Part shown: positions 9,168-16,872 of the stretch, in pieces
Numbering within the stretch: position 1 is the first letter of the stretch
How the letters are laid out: each line of letters starts with the position of its first letter
Source: Lachnospiraceae bacterium
GTDB taxonomy: Bacteria > Bacillota > Clostridia > Lachnospirales > Lachnospiraceae
Direction of reading: 5' to 3'
Assembly: GCA_014804675.1 (NCBI GenBank)
Contig: JAAUZH010000026.1
Location: forward strand, 1-42,305
DNA: 42,305 bases
Position numbers and translations under genes: made by a program
The notes under the pieces: model-generated
Databases searched by the model: none
What the model was told of the DNA's origin: nothing
The model's input: the letters and a program-made list of their open reading frames with translations, nothing else

Positions 9168-9671
9168 ATGTCAAAGAAACTGATTGCTTTCTATTCGAGA
9201 GCAGATGAGAACTATGTAAACGGCCAGCTTAAGAAATTAGATATTGGCAATACAGAAGTGGCAGCAGGTATGATCAAAGAGTTGACAGATGCAGATATGT
9301 TTAAAATGGAACAGGTACAAGCTTATTCCAAAGACTATAATGAGTGTATTGCACAGGCGCAGGCCGACAAAAAGCGTGATGCCCGTCCGGAACTGAAAAA
9401 TTATCCAGAGAGCATGGAAGAATATGATGAGATTTATCTGGGGTATCCAAACTACTGGAGTACCATGCCCATGGCTGTCTTTACATTTTTGGAGCATTTT
9501 GATTTTACCGGAAAAACAATACATCCGTTTTGCACCCATGAAGGCAGCGGAATGGGCAGCAGTGAAAGAGATATTAAAAGGCTGTGTCCTGGTGCAAAGG
9601 TGGAAAAAGGTCTTGCAATCCACGGCGGCAGCGTAGAACGTTCCAGAAACGAAATAGAGAAATGGATTTAG
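9168..9671 (+). CDS. Flavodoxin-family protein
   Basis: The 167-residue protein resembles the flavodoxin_4 type. It opens with a hydrophobic strand and an FMN-binding-type loop (KKLIAFYSRADENYV). The second conserved block is DEIYLGYPNYWSTMPMAVFTFLEHFDFTGKTIHPFCTHEGSGMG, matching the aromatic GYPxYW flavin loop and the TxEGSG loop of the family. These are FMN-binding electron carriers or quinone/nitro-reductase-like proteins. It is the first gene of a four-gene operon with spacings of 12 bases or less, behind a GGAGG site. The context (cupin, CMD, SDR) suggests detoxification or redox metabolism of a small carbonyl or aromatic compound; that part is inference. Confidence 0.88.
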   Translation: MSKKLIAFYSRADENYVNGQLKKLDIGNTEVAAGMIKELTDADMFKMEQVQAYSKDYNECIAQAQADKKRDARPELKNYPESMEEYDEIYLGYPNYWSTMPMAVFTFLEHFDFTGKTIHPFCTHEGSGMGSSERDIKRLCPGAKVEKGLAIHGGSVERSRNEIEKWI

Positions 9672-9683
9672 GAGGTTTTTATT

Positions 9684-10124
9684 ATGGATAAGAAAGAATT
9701 TGACAAGATGAATGTATTTGGACAGGGTGAACCAAATGTGAATTTCGCTCAGTATTTTATAGGAGATTCTTTTTTGAATCCCCTTACAGTGCCGGGAGAG
9801 TGTCCGGTATTTCTGGCAAATGTCACTTTTGAACCCGGATGCCGGAATAACTGGCATATACACCATGCAAAGAGTGGAGGAGGACAACTGCTCATTTGTA
9901 CAGCCGGAAAAGGATGGTATCAGGAAGAAGGAAAGGAAGCTGTCAGCCTGACTCCGGGAACTGTGATTACAATTCCGGCAAATGTAAAACATTGGCATGG
10001 TGCCAATAAGGATGAATGGTTTGCACATATTGCAGTGGAGGTTCCAGGTGAGGAAACTAGAACGGAGTGGTGCGAACCTGTAACGGATGAAGAATACGGA
10101 AAATTGGAAAGGGAGGTGTCATGA
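9684..10124 (+). CDS. Single-domain cupin protein
   Basis: The 146-residue protein is a small cupin. Metal-binding motif 1 is visible as NWHIHHAK (His58, His60, His61) followed by GGGQLLICTAGKGWYQEEGKE. Motif 2 is PGTVITIPANVKHWHGANKDEWFAHIAVE, with His103 and His105. Similar proteins are often found next to, or fused with, carboxymuconolactone decarboxylase-like proteins, and the next gene is exactly that. It is preceded by AGGAGG and lies 12 bases after the flavodoxin gene. The enzymatic activity, if any, is not determined by sequence. Its stop overlaps the next start. Confidence 0.88.
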   Translation: MDKKEFDKMNVFGQGEPNVNFAQYFIGDSFLNPLTVPGECPVFLANVTFEPGCRNNWHIHHAKSGGGQLLICTAGKGWYQEEGKEAVSLTPGTVITIPANVKHWHGANKDEWFAHIAVEVPGEETRTEWCEPVTDEEYGKLEREVS

Positions 10125-10450
10125 TGGCAAAGGTAACAGCAGGAAGAGATGAACTTGGGGAATTTGCCCCTAAGTTTGCACAGTTAAATGATGATATATT
10201 ATTTGGTGAGGTATGGGCGAGAGAAGATAAGCTTTCCGCAAGAGACAGAAGTATCGTAACGGTAACGGCTCTTATGGCAGGCGGAATTTTAGACAGCTCG
10301 CTGAAATTCCATATCCAAAATGCGAAGAATCATGGTGTGACGGCAGAAGAAATGGCGGAAATTCTTACCCATGCTGCATTTTACGCAGGCTGGCCCAAGG
10401 CATGGGCAGCATTCAGAATGGCAAAAGAAGTGTATGAGGAGGAAAAATAG
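10121..10450 (+). CDS. Carboxymuconolactone decarboxylase (AhpD-like) family protein
   Basis: The product has about 109 residues and the all-helical CMD fold pattern: ARDRSIVTVTALMAGGILDSSLKFHIQNAKNHGVTAEEMAEILTHAAFYAGWPKAWAAF-like segments in the normal order. The CxxC redox pair of AhpD is absent (ILDSSLKFH instead), so it is not a peroxidase-type AhpD. It belongs to the gamma-carboxymuconolactone decarboxylase-like subgroup of mostly unknown substrate. The start is ATG 10121 (ATGA overlap with the cupin stop) or ATG 10124; GGGAGG precedes both. Translational coupling with the cupin is likely, and physical partnership is plausible. Confidence 0.88.
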   Translation: MMAKVTAGRDELGEFAPKFAQLNDDILFGEVWAREDKLSARDRSIVTVTALMAGGILDSSLKFHIQNAKNHGVTAEEMAEILTHAAFYAGWPKAWAAFRMAKEVYEEEK

Positions 10451-10454
10451 CATT

Positions 10455-11300
10455 ATGAAGAATGAGACTGCAAAAAATGTAATGCTATGGGCTGGTGCAG
10501 GTCAGATTGGCATGGCAATTGCCCGCCGTATGGGTTATGGCATGAAGATTATTGTTGGTGACAGAAATTTAGACAATGCAAAGTCTGTTGCCAAAATTAT
10601 GAACGATGCAGGATTTGATGTGTTCCCCATGGAAATGGACTTGTCTTCCAGAGAATCCATACTTGCCATGATTGCAGAAGGGCAGAAATACGGTGCCATA
10701 AAAATGCTTGTAAATGCGGCAGGCGTATCACCGAGCCAGGCACCGGTTGAAACGATTCTAAAGGTGGATTTATACGGTACAGCGGTTCTACTTGAAGAAG
10801 CAGGCAAAGTAATTGCGGATGGCGGTGTGGGTGTAACGATTTCCAGTCAGTCGGGATTCCGTATGCCGGCACTTACAGCCGAGCAGGATGAACAGCTTGC
10901 CTGCACACCTACGGAAGAACTTTTGGCTCTTCCTATTTTGCAAAAGGAAAATATCAGGGATACACTTCACGCTTATCAGCTTGCAAAACGCTGCAATGAA
11001 AAAAGAGTTATGGCACAGTCTGTAGAATGGGGCAGGAAAGGGGCAAGGCTGAATGCAATCGCACCGGGGATCGTGGTCACACCGTTAGCCATTGACGAGT
11101 TCAATGGCCCGAGAGGAGATTTCTATAAAAATATGTTCGCAAAATGCCCTGCGGGACGTCCCGGAACTGCTGATGAAATTGCAAATGCAGCAGAATTATT
11201 GATGAGCGACAAGGGTGCATTTATAACCGGTTCCACATTACTGATAGACGGTGGTGCTACAGCATCCTATTATTACGGCGAACTAAAACCGGAAGAATAA
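10455..11300 (+). CDS. Short-chain dehydrogenase/reductase (SDR)
   Basis: The 281-residue SDR has a dinucleotide-binding glycine motif (GAGQIG, residues 14-19), NAAG near 87-90, a catalytic Ser in TISSQSG near 131, and YxxxK as Tyr174/Lys178. It ends with LNAIAPGIVVTPL and the C-terminal GSTLLIDGG. About 40 residues separate Ser from Tyr rather than the usual dozen, because an extra segment rich in acidic residues is inserted. The start ATG 10455 is chosen because the protein then begins right before the Rossmann strand and GAGGAGG lies upstream. It is the last gene of the LysR-linked operon, ahead of a strong terminator. The substrate is unknown. Confidence 0.9.
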   Translation: MKNETAKNVMLWAGAGQIGMAIARRMGYGMKIIVGDRNLDNAKSVAKIMNDAGFDVFPMEMDLSSRESILAMIAEGQKYGAIKMLVNAAGVSPSQAPVETILKVDLYGTAVLLEEAGKVIADGGVGVTISSQSGFRMPALTAEQDEQLACTPTEELLALPILQKENIRDTLHAYQLAKRCNEKRVMAQSVEWGRKGARLNAIAPGIVVTPLAIDEFNGPRGDFYKNMFAKCPAGRPGTADEIANAAELLMSDKGAFITGSTLLIDGGATASYYYGELKPEE

Positions 11301-11352
11301 CGGGGATAAATAATTGTGGACTATGTTTTATAAGAAATATAATGAAACAGGG

Positions 11353-11398
11353 ATACCTTGTGCAGTTCGATTGAGACGAACTGCACAGGGTATTTTTT
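11353..11398 (+). terminator. Rho-independent terminator of the SDR operon
   Basis: A 17-bp stem (11353-11369 with 11377-11393, one imperfect pair) has a 7-base loop and is followed by a T-run to 11398. It is one of the strongest terminators in the window. Confidence 0.93.
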
Positions 11399-11425
11399 AG
11401 TAAAATATAAATTAGTAAATCATAA

Positions 11426-11454
11426 TTGACTAAAAAATAGCAGAGTGGTATATT
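11426..11454 (+). promoter_or_regulatory. Promoter of the AAA/DUF234 gene
   Basis: TTGACT (11426-11431), 17 bases, TATATT (11449-11454); the gene starts 29 bases after the -10. Confidence 0.7.
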
Positions 11455-11482
11455 ATAGTTAATATAAAACGGAGGCAGGAGT

Positions 11483-12877
11483 ATGTTTATTGGCAGAGAG
11501 CAAGAGTTGGCATCCCTGAATAAATTATATGCATCGGACAAATTTGAGTTTGTAGTCATCTATGGGCGACGGCGTGTGGGTAAAACTGCGCTCATTAACC
11601 AGTTTATCAAGGATAAAAAAGCAATCTACTTTATGGGCGTGAAGAGTAATGCTAAGCAGAATTTGGAAAATCTCAGCAAGAATATTATGGAGTACAGCAC
11701 GGGGGTACAAGTGGAAACCTCCTTTCTGTCATTTCAGGCAGCATTGGAGTATGTGTTCCAATTAGCAGAGAAAGAGCGACTGATTTTGGCGATTGACGAG
11801 TATCCCTATGTGGCTCGTTCTTCCAAAAGCCTTGCTTCTACATTTCAGCTTTTAATTGATAAATGTAAGGACAACTCAAAACTGATGTTGATTCTTTGTG
11901 GTTCTTCCATGTCCTATATGGAAGATCATGTGCTGGCTTATAAAGCACCTCTGTATGGCAGACGGACAGCACAAATGAAAATCCTGTCCTTTGATTTTGC
12001 GGATACATGCAGATATTTCAAGAACTTTTCGGATGAGGACAAGGCATTAATCTACGGTATTGTAGGTGGAACGCCTCAATATCTGTTACAAATGGATGAC
12101 CGGTTAAGTGTTGAGGACAATATCAAGAACACATTCTTAAACCAAATATCTTCCCTCTTTGAGGAGCCGGAAAATCTGTTGAAGCAGGAGGTACGGGAAC
12201 CGGCAATTTATAATGCAATCATTACGGCAATTGCAACCGGCGCTTCTCGTATGGCAGAGATTTCTACCAAAGTGGGAGAGAGCACCAGCGTCTGTGCCAC
12301 CTATCTGAAAAATTTAATGGCATTGGGGCTGATTCAAAAAGAAACGCCTTATGGAGAGAAGGCTTCCCGAAAGTCAATCTATGTCATTGATGATAATATG
12401 TTCCGGTTCTGGTATCGGTTTGTACCAGAGAATAACTCCATCATTGCTCGTGGAGCTGCCGATTTGGCTTATAGACGAATTGAACCGTATCTGTCGGATT
12501 ATATGGGAAAAGTATTTGAAGAAATTTGCAAACAGTACCTTTGGAACTTGTTGCTGAGGGGCGAATCTCCTGTGGAGTTTAAGGAGCTTGGCTGCTGGTG
12601 GGGGACTGATCCATCCACCCGTAGTCAGACAGAGATTGACATTATGGGTGAGCAGGATAAGGATACCGCACTGTTTGGCGAGTGTAAGTGGACAAATGAG
12701 AAAGTGGATGTGGGAGTTTTAGAGAAGATGGTAAAGAGAAGTCAGATGTTCCATTATAAGAAGATGTACTTGTATCTGTTTGCTAAGAGTGGGTTTACCA
12801 AGGGCTGTGTAGAGCGGATGAATGAACTGCAGAATGTGACACTGGTAACGTATGCAGATATTTTAAAGTTATTATAA
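11483..12877 (+). CDS. AAA ATPase with DUF234 C-terminal domain
   Basis: The 464-residue protein opens with FIGREQEL. Walker A is GRRRVGKT (28-35) and Walker B is ILAIDEYPYV (Asp105/Glu106), followed by the sensor-like LMLILCGSSMSYMED. This is the ATPase family expanded in archaea and Clostridia. The middle holds a winged helix (ASRMAEISTKVGESTSVCATYLKNLMALGLI). The C-terminal DUF234 region includes EIDIMGEQDKDTALFGECKW, which fits a PD-(D/E)xK nuclease-like core (ExD...ECKW). Members are widespread, often single genes, and their role is not established. It is a single-gene unit with its own promoter and the ribosome binding site GGAGG. The gene is intact. Confidence 0.88.
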   Translation: MFIGREQELASLNKLYASDKFEFVVIYGRRRVGKTALINQFIKDKKAIYFMGVKSNAKQNLENLSKNIMEYSTGVQVETSFLSFQAALEYVFQLAEKERLILAIDEYPYVARSSKSLASTFQLLIDKCKDNSKLMLILCGSSMSYMEDHVLAYKAPLYGRRTAQMKILSFDFADTCRYFKNFSDEDKALIYGIVGGTPQYLLQMDDRLSVEDNIKNTFLNQISSLFEEPENLLKQEVREPAIYNAIITAIATGASRMAEISTKVGESTSVCATYLKNLMALGLIQKETPYGEKASRKSIYVIDDNMFRFWYRFVPENNSIIARGAADLAYRRIEPYLSDYMGKVFEEICKQYLWNLLLRGESPVEFKELGCWWGTDPSTRSQTEIDIMGEQDKDTALFGECKWTNEKVDVGVLEKMVKRSQMFHYKKMYLYLFAKSGFTKGCVERMNELQNVTLVTYADILKLL

Positions 12878-13284
12878 AAGATGAATGCTGTTGTGTGCAA
12901 ATGCAAAGCGGATGAAGAAGAAAACTGGGAAATGTGGCACATGCATTTTTCAATAATTTTACGAGGTTGCAACTTATTCCGATATAAAGTAATATTACCT
13001 GACGGAAAAAAGCATACAGAGAATTCTTAGGAATATTATGCCTATTGCAATGAAGCCGTTGACGGCACAAATGACAAGGCTGATGGGCGGAGATGGCAGC
13101 ATGGGGTAACATTCCTATAAATGATTTGCCTGCAGGCTCTGTTATAGATGTCTGCAGGCTTTTTATGTGCGTGAAGTTGAATGCAGGATGAGGGTGTGTT
13201 GATTTATATGGATATTTGCGAGGAATTGAGATATAATTTCAATGTTGGAAGTAACCGGCAAATTGATATTTGGAGGCGGATAAA
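12878..13284. other. 400-base gap with a gene tail remnant and terminator
   Basis: No intact gene is visible. A stretch ending in TAA at 13107-13109 reads ...RNIMPIAMKPLTAQMTRL..., which looks like a protein C-terminus without a body. A terminator lies at 13128-13164 and a possible promoter (TGGATA 13209-13214, 17 bases, TATAAT 13232-13237) precedes the GNAT gene. Confidence 0.5.
13128..13164 (+). terminator. Rho-independent terminator
   Basis: GCCTGCAG (13128-13135) pairs with CTGCAGGC (13152-13159), followed by TTTTT. It probably served the lost gene whose tail lies just upstream. Confidence 0.82.
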
Positions 13285-13767
13285 ATGATTACTATTAGTC
13301 AATTTGAGGATAAATATACGCAAAATGTTATAGATATTGTTTTACATTTTCAAAATGATGGAACAAGACCAATTGTTTCGGTAGATGACCAACCTGATTT
13401 ATTGAATATTGTTGATGAATATATAAATAAGGGTGGCAATTTCTGGATTGCTAAGAATGGTGAAACATTGATAGGCACTATTGGAATTATGCCTTATAGT
13501 AAGGAAATTGCTGTACTAAAGAAATTTTTTGTGTATGAAGGTTATCAAGGCAAGCCGAACCACGTTGGGAAAAAACTTTATGATGTGCTTTTAGCTTTTG
13601 TAAAAGAAAATGGGTATAAAACTATTTTGCTAGATACCCCGCATAATACGGAAAGAGCTCATAAGTTTTATGAGAAAGCAGGATTTCGAGAAGTGAAGGA
13701 AGACGATTTACCGATAAAATTCAGTCATCCTTATAAAGATTGTGATTTCTTTTTACTTGAGTTGTAA
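13285..13767 (+). CDS. GNAT-family N-acetyltransferase
   Basis: The 160-residue protein has the GNAT core. It includes FWIAKNGETLIGTIGIMPYSKEIAVLKKFFVYEGYQG followed by GKKLYDVLLAFVKENGYKTILLDTP, in which the acetyl-CoA pyrophosphate loop appears as a degenerate GxPNHVGKKL instead of QxxGxG. The end has HKFYEKAGFREV. The acceptor substrate is unknown. The start is ATG 13285 behind GGAGG. It stands alone, with remnants on both sides. Confidence 0.85.
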   Translation: MITISQFEDKYTQNVIDIVLHFQNDGTRPIVSVDDQPDLLNIVDEYINKGGNFWIAKNGETLIGTIGIMPYSKEIAVLKKFFVYEGYQGKPNHVGKKLYDVLLAFVKENGYKTILLDTPHNTERAHKFYEKAGFREVKEDDLPIKFSHPYKDCDFFLLEL

Positions 13768-14335
13768 ATTCTGGTTGATTGAGATAGTTGAATTAAGTTT
13801 GATTCATTCAAATAGAAACATGAAGAAAAGCATATTACCCTTTTGTAGGTCACTGTGCTTTTACATTGTTCTCATCAATTCAAGGAGCAGGTATCTTAAT
13901 TAAACATATTATTGGGAAAACTGGTCATCCTCTTCAACCTGGGGAAGACCTCCGCACCGCTGGACATCCACATCTACCCGAAATCCGATATGACGGCAGG
14001 GACGATGCGGCTCGCCCAGGGCGTGGGCGGCCAGAGGGTGTCTTTTCCCGATGCCGTGACAGCGGAGGATGATATCGCGCTGTTTGCCGAAAGCAGGGAG
14101 TGTACACGGAACGGCGCGGCTGCTGTTTTCCATGCAGGAGATGCAGGACGGGATGAACTGAGTGGGATGCATATTACTATATGACATGGAATATTTTAAT
14201 GGTAATCAATTCATTAAAAATTCACAAAGGTGTGTTAAAGTTAACCATGTAGTTTTCAGCACACTTATAGAAGCTGCGAATGGCAGCCCGCATTATATGA
14301 TAATCCAAATATGGAGGTTAGAGAGGTATTGTGAA
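13768..14335. other. Gap containing a GC-rich gene fragment
   Basis: An open stretch at 13912-14184 (about 90 codons, TTG start, IHIYPKSDMTAGTMRLAQGV...) is clearly GC-richer than its surroundings and has G/C-rich third positions in that frame, so it may be part of a once-coding gene. I recognise no family and see no convincing ribosome binding site. The rest is AT-rich without clear signals. The following esterase gene has similar composition, so both may have arrived together. Confidence 0.35.
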
Positions 14336-15433
14336 ATGAAAAAAGTAAGAAAACTGTCCTGCATGGTTATAAGCGTGTTTTTGGCAATGTCACTGGTGGC
14401 CTGTGGGAATGCCGAACAGGATAAAGCGGAGGATGTTTCCGAAATGGAAACGCCTCCGGAAAGCGCAGATGCCGGGCCAGGTAATTCTGAACCCCGTGAA
14501 AATGGGGAGCAGCAGGGCCGCGGAGGTTTTAATGGCGGCACGGAGGACAGGATGCAGGGAGGAAACGGCGGTGGCCGTGGAGGTAATGCCGGAGGGATGG
14601 CAATTGAAAATGATCCCGAAATCCAGGAGGTGCTGGATGCGAATGCTGGTAAATTTGAACAGTTTACATTTGAGGATGAGGAAACGGGCGTGGCCTTGGA
14701 ATACAGCCTGTATATTCCGAAAGGCTATGACAGTTCCGGGCAATATCCGCTTATCATGTTTATACCGGATGCTACCGGTTCCGGGAAAAGCGCCAGGCAG
14801 CTTGTGGAACAGTACTATGGTGCGGCTGTCTGGGTAACGGAAGAAGAGCAGCAGAAACATCCGGCTTTTGTTATGGTTCCGGCTTTCACGGAAACGGTTG
14901 TGGATGATAACTGGAATGTTTCCGGGCAGGTTGAGACGGCAGTCCGCCTGATTTCCAGCCTCCAGTCCACATACAGCATTGATTCCGGCCGGATTTATAC
15001 CACTGGCCAGTCTATGGGCTGCATGACGTCCCTTTACCTGAACAGTAAATATCCTGATCTGTTTGCGGCAAGCATGTATGTATCGGGGCAGTGGGACGTG
15101 TCTGTCTTGAAAGGGATGGAAGGGCAGAAATTTTTCTACATCACGGCAGGCGGTGACGCAAAAGCATCCGGCGGGCAGGATGAGGTTATGGCAATGTTTG
15201 ACGCAGACGGCGTTCCGTACAGTTATGGGACATGGAGCGCGCAGGACAGTGAGGAAGAACAGTCGGCGGCAACAGGGCGGCTTCTAAGCCTTGGATTTGA
15301 TGCAAACATGGTACGTTTTGAAACCGGGACTGTGCTTAAAGAAGGGAAAACCGGGATGGAGCATATGGCATCCTTTAATTACGGGTACAGGCTGGACGCT
15401 GTCAGAGACTGGCTCTTCGAGCAGACAAAATAA
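14336..15433 (+). CDS. Secreted lipoprotein alpha/beta hydrolase (esterase/PHB depolymerase-like)
   Basis: The 365-residue protein starts with a lipoprotein signal (KKVRKLSCMVISVFLAMSL, lipobox LVAC, Cys23). A glycine-rich low-complexity linker follows at about residues 55-88. The alpha/beta hydrolase domain comprises ALEYSLYIPKGYDSSGQYPLIMFIPD, the nucleophile elbow GQSMG (Ser near 226) and a likely catalytic His in GMEHMASF near 343. It resembles surface esterases or peptidases of gut Firmicutes (feruloyl esterase or poly(3-hydroxybutyrate) depolymerase style). The substrate is unknown. The start ATG 14336 is selected because the signal peptide begins there; in-frame extension to 14162 adds nothing. 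GC content and codon use are higher than in neighbours, suggesting transfer. Confidence 0.85.
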   Translation: MKKVRKLSCMVISVFLAMSLVACGNAEQDKAEDVSEMETPPESADAGPGNSEPRENGEQQGRGGFNGGTEDRMQGGNGGGRGGNAGGMAIENDPEIQEVLDANAGKFEQFTFEDEETGVALEYSLYIPKGYDSSGQYPLIMFIPDATGSGKSARQLVEQYYGAAVWVTEEEQQKHPAFVMVPAFTETVVDDNWNVSGQVETAVRLISSLQSTYSIDSGRIYTTGQSMGCMTSLYLNSKYPDLFAASMYVSGQWDVSVLKGMEGQKFFYITAGGDAKASGGQDEVMAMFDADGVPYSYGTWSAQDSEEEQSAATGRLLSLGFDANMVRFETGTVLKEGKTGMEHMASFNYGYRLDAVRDWLFEQTK

Positions 15434-15502
15434 TTTATAAATATTTTGTTTTACAGCATGCTTTTAGCTTTATGCATATCAGTAGTTATGGAGGAATATA
15501 TC

Positions 15503-15997
15503 ATGGATTCTGAAGTTATAATTCGAGAGTTCAAACCGGGTGATCCAAGCAGAGTATGTTTTTTTCAATCCGAATTGTATTTCAGGCAATATCACTTTAA
15601 TGTTCTATATGAGAAGGAAATGCTGACAGGAATGTCAGAGATTTATGATAATCCTGAAGGGAATCAGATGTGGATTGCTGAAATAGATGGGGAAATTGTG
15701 GGGGATATTGCCATTATTTGTCGCGGTGAGCATGAAGCGCAACTGCGGTGGTTTGGTGTTTCTACGCAATTACAGGGTAAGGGACTTGGAACCAGGCTTA
15801 TGAATGAAGCAATGAAATATTGCAGAGAGAAGAAATATACGCATATTACGCTTGGTACACTAAATATTTTGGAATCGGCACGGCATCTGTATGCAAAATT
15901 TGGCTTTCACAAAACGGAAAGTGAACCTTTTGATGAATGGGCTGATAATAGGTCTATGCAACATGAAACATGGATTTGTAATTTACCGGACAAATAA
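15503..15997 (+). CDS. GNAT-family N-acetyltransferase
   Basis: The 164-residue GNAT has WIAEIDGEIVGDIAIICRGEHEAQLRWFGVSTQLQGKGLGTRLMNEAMKYC in sequence, with the acetyl-CoA loop QGKGLG clearly present. It ends LYAKFGFHKTES. The start is ATG 15503, preceded by GGAGG at 15490-15494. The acceptor is unknown; such proteins often modify small molecules or proteins. No operon partner is evident. Confidence 0.9.
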   Translation: MDSEVIIREFKPGDPSRVCFFQSELYFRQYHFNVLYEKEMLTGMSEIYDNPEGNQMWIAEIDGEIVGDIAIICRGEHEAQLRWFGVSTQLQGKGLGTRLMNEAMKYCREKKYTHITLGTLNILESARHLYAKFGFHKTESEPFDEWADNRSMQHETWICNLPDK

Positions 15998-16209
15998 CTG
16001 TCTTACATAACTTTCAGTTGAAAGGGATGCTGAAAAATCGTAATAATTCCTTGGGTGCAAAAATAACGATAGCACTCACTCAAAGATTGTATCAATCTGG
16101 ACACCCAATATGGTGTGGGAGGCTGGTAAATAAAATAATTATCTACCGCATACCCGATTATGGCAGGAAGAGGGAAAAAATAGTAACGATTATAAGGAGA
16201 GCAGACGAA
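15998..16209. other. Intergenic region before the UPF0178 gene
   Basis: About 210 bases without a convincing gene. A forward frame is open from 16018 into the UPF0178 gene, but it lacks a ribosome binding site and family similarity. TATAAT-like signals are weak. Confidence 0.4.
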
Positions 16210-16662
16210 ATGAAAATATATGTAGATGCGGACGCCTGCCCGGTAGTATCCATTGTGGAGCAGGTGGCGGCAGAACACAAAATTGCAGTGACGCTTTTAT
16301 GCGATACGAATCATGTATTGAACTCTGCTTACAGTGAAGTGAAGATCATTGGAGCAGGGGCAGATGCGGTGGACTTTGCGCTGATAAACCTTTGCAGGAA
16401 GAATGACATTGTCGTAACACAGGATTATGGCGTGGCTGCAATGGCTCTTGGGAAAGGTGCATATGCCATACACCAGTCAGGGAAATGGTATACAGATGAA
16501 AATATAGATCAGATGCTTATGGAACGGCATCTGGGCAAAAAAGCAAGACGGATGTCGGGAAAGAATCATTTGAAAGGACCAAAGAAACGAACAGAGGAAG
16601 ATAATGTACGGTTTCGAGAGTCCTTTGAAAAGTTGGTAATTCGTGCGTTAGGTAAAATATGA
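16210..16662 (+). CDS. UPF0178 family protein (YaiI/YqxD)
   Basis: The 150-residue protein has the family start MKIYVDADACPVV and the conserved VTQDYGVAAMALGKGAYAIHQSGKWYT block. The C-terminal KGPKKRTEEDNVRFRESFEKL is also typical. The fold is PIN-like with conserved aspartates (DADACP, DAVDFAL, VTQDYG), hinting at a nucleic-acid role, but no function is established. The start ATG 16210 follows AAGGAG. It precedes the BlaI-type operator region. Confidence 0.93.
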   Translation: MKIYVDADACPVVSIVEQVAAEHKIAVTLLCDTNHVLNSAYSEVKIIGAGADAVDFALINLCRKNDIVVTQDYGVAAMALGKGAYAIHQSGKWYTDENIDQMLMERHLGKKARRMSGKNHLKGPKKRTEEDNVRFRESFEKLVIRALGKI

Positions 16663-16672
16663 ACACAAAGTG

Positions 16673-16872
16673 CTTACAAAACAAAGTGCTTTCATATTTC
16701 ACTTGACTTACAAATCTTACGAGTGTAATATTTATAACAAGAGAAAATTTTTTACCCTTAAATCTTACATACGTAATATTTAAGGACGAAAATAGATGTC
16801 TCTTTAAACCAATTTTCATTTGCGGAGAGGGAAGTATGGCAGGAGTTATTAAGGGGAAAGGAGAAAACGATT
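16673..16872 (+). promoter_or_regulatory. Promoter with two BlaI/CopY-type operators ahead of the lipoprotein operon
   Basis: TTGACT (16703-16708), 17 bases, TAATAT (16726-16731) is a good promoter. The operator TTAC-GAGT-GTAA (16717-16728) lies in the spacer and touches the -10. A second copy, TTAC-ATAC-GTAA, sits at 16765-16776, with centres 48 bp apart. Both share the context AATCTTAC-N4-GTAATATT with the operator before blaI (23869-23880). This is the classic geometry for repression by a BlaI/MecI/CopY dimer. A direct repeat, ACAAAGTGCTT, occurs twice just upstream. Confidence 0.8.

Noticed and set aside
13866..14187. Alternative frames on both strands in the GC-rich fragment
   Set aside because: High GC makes several frames open; third-position composition favours only the 13912-14184 frame, and even that is weak.
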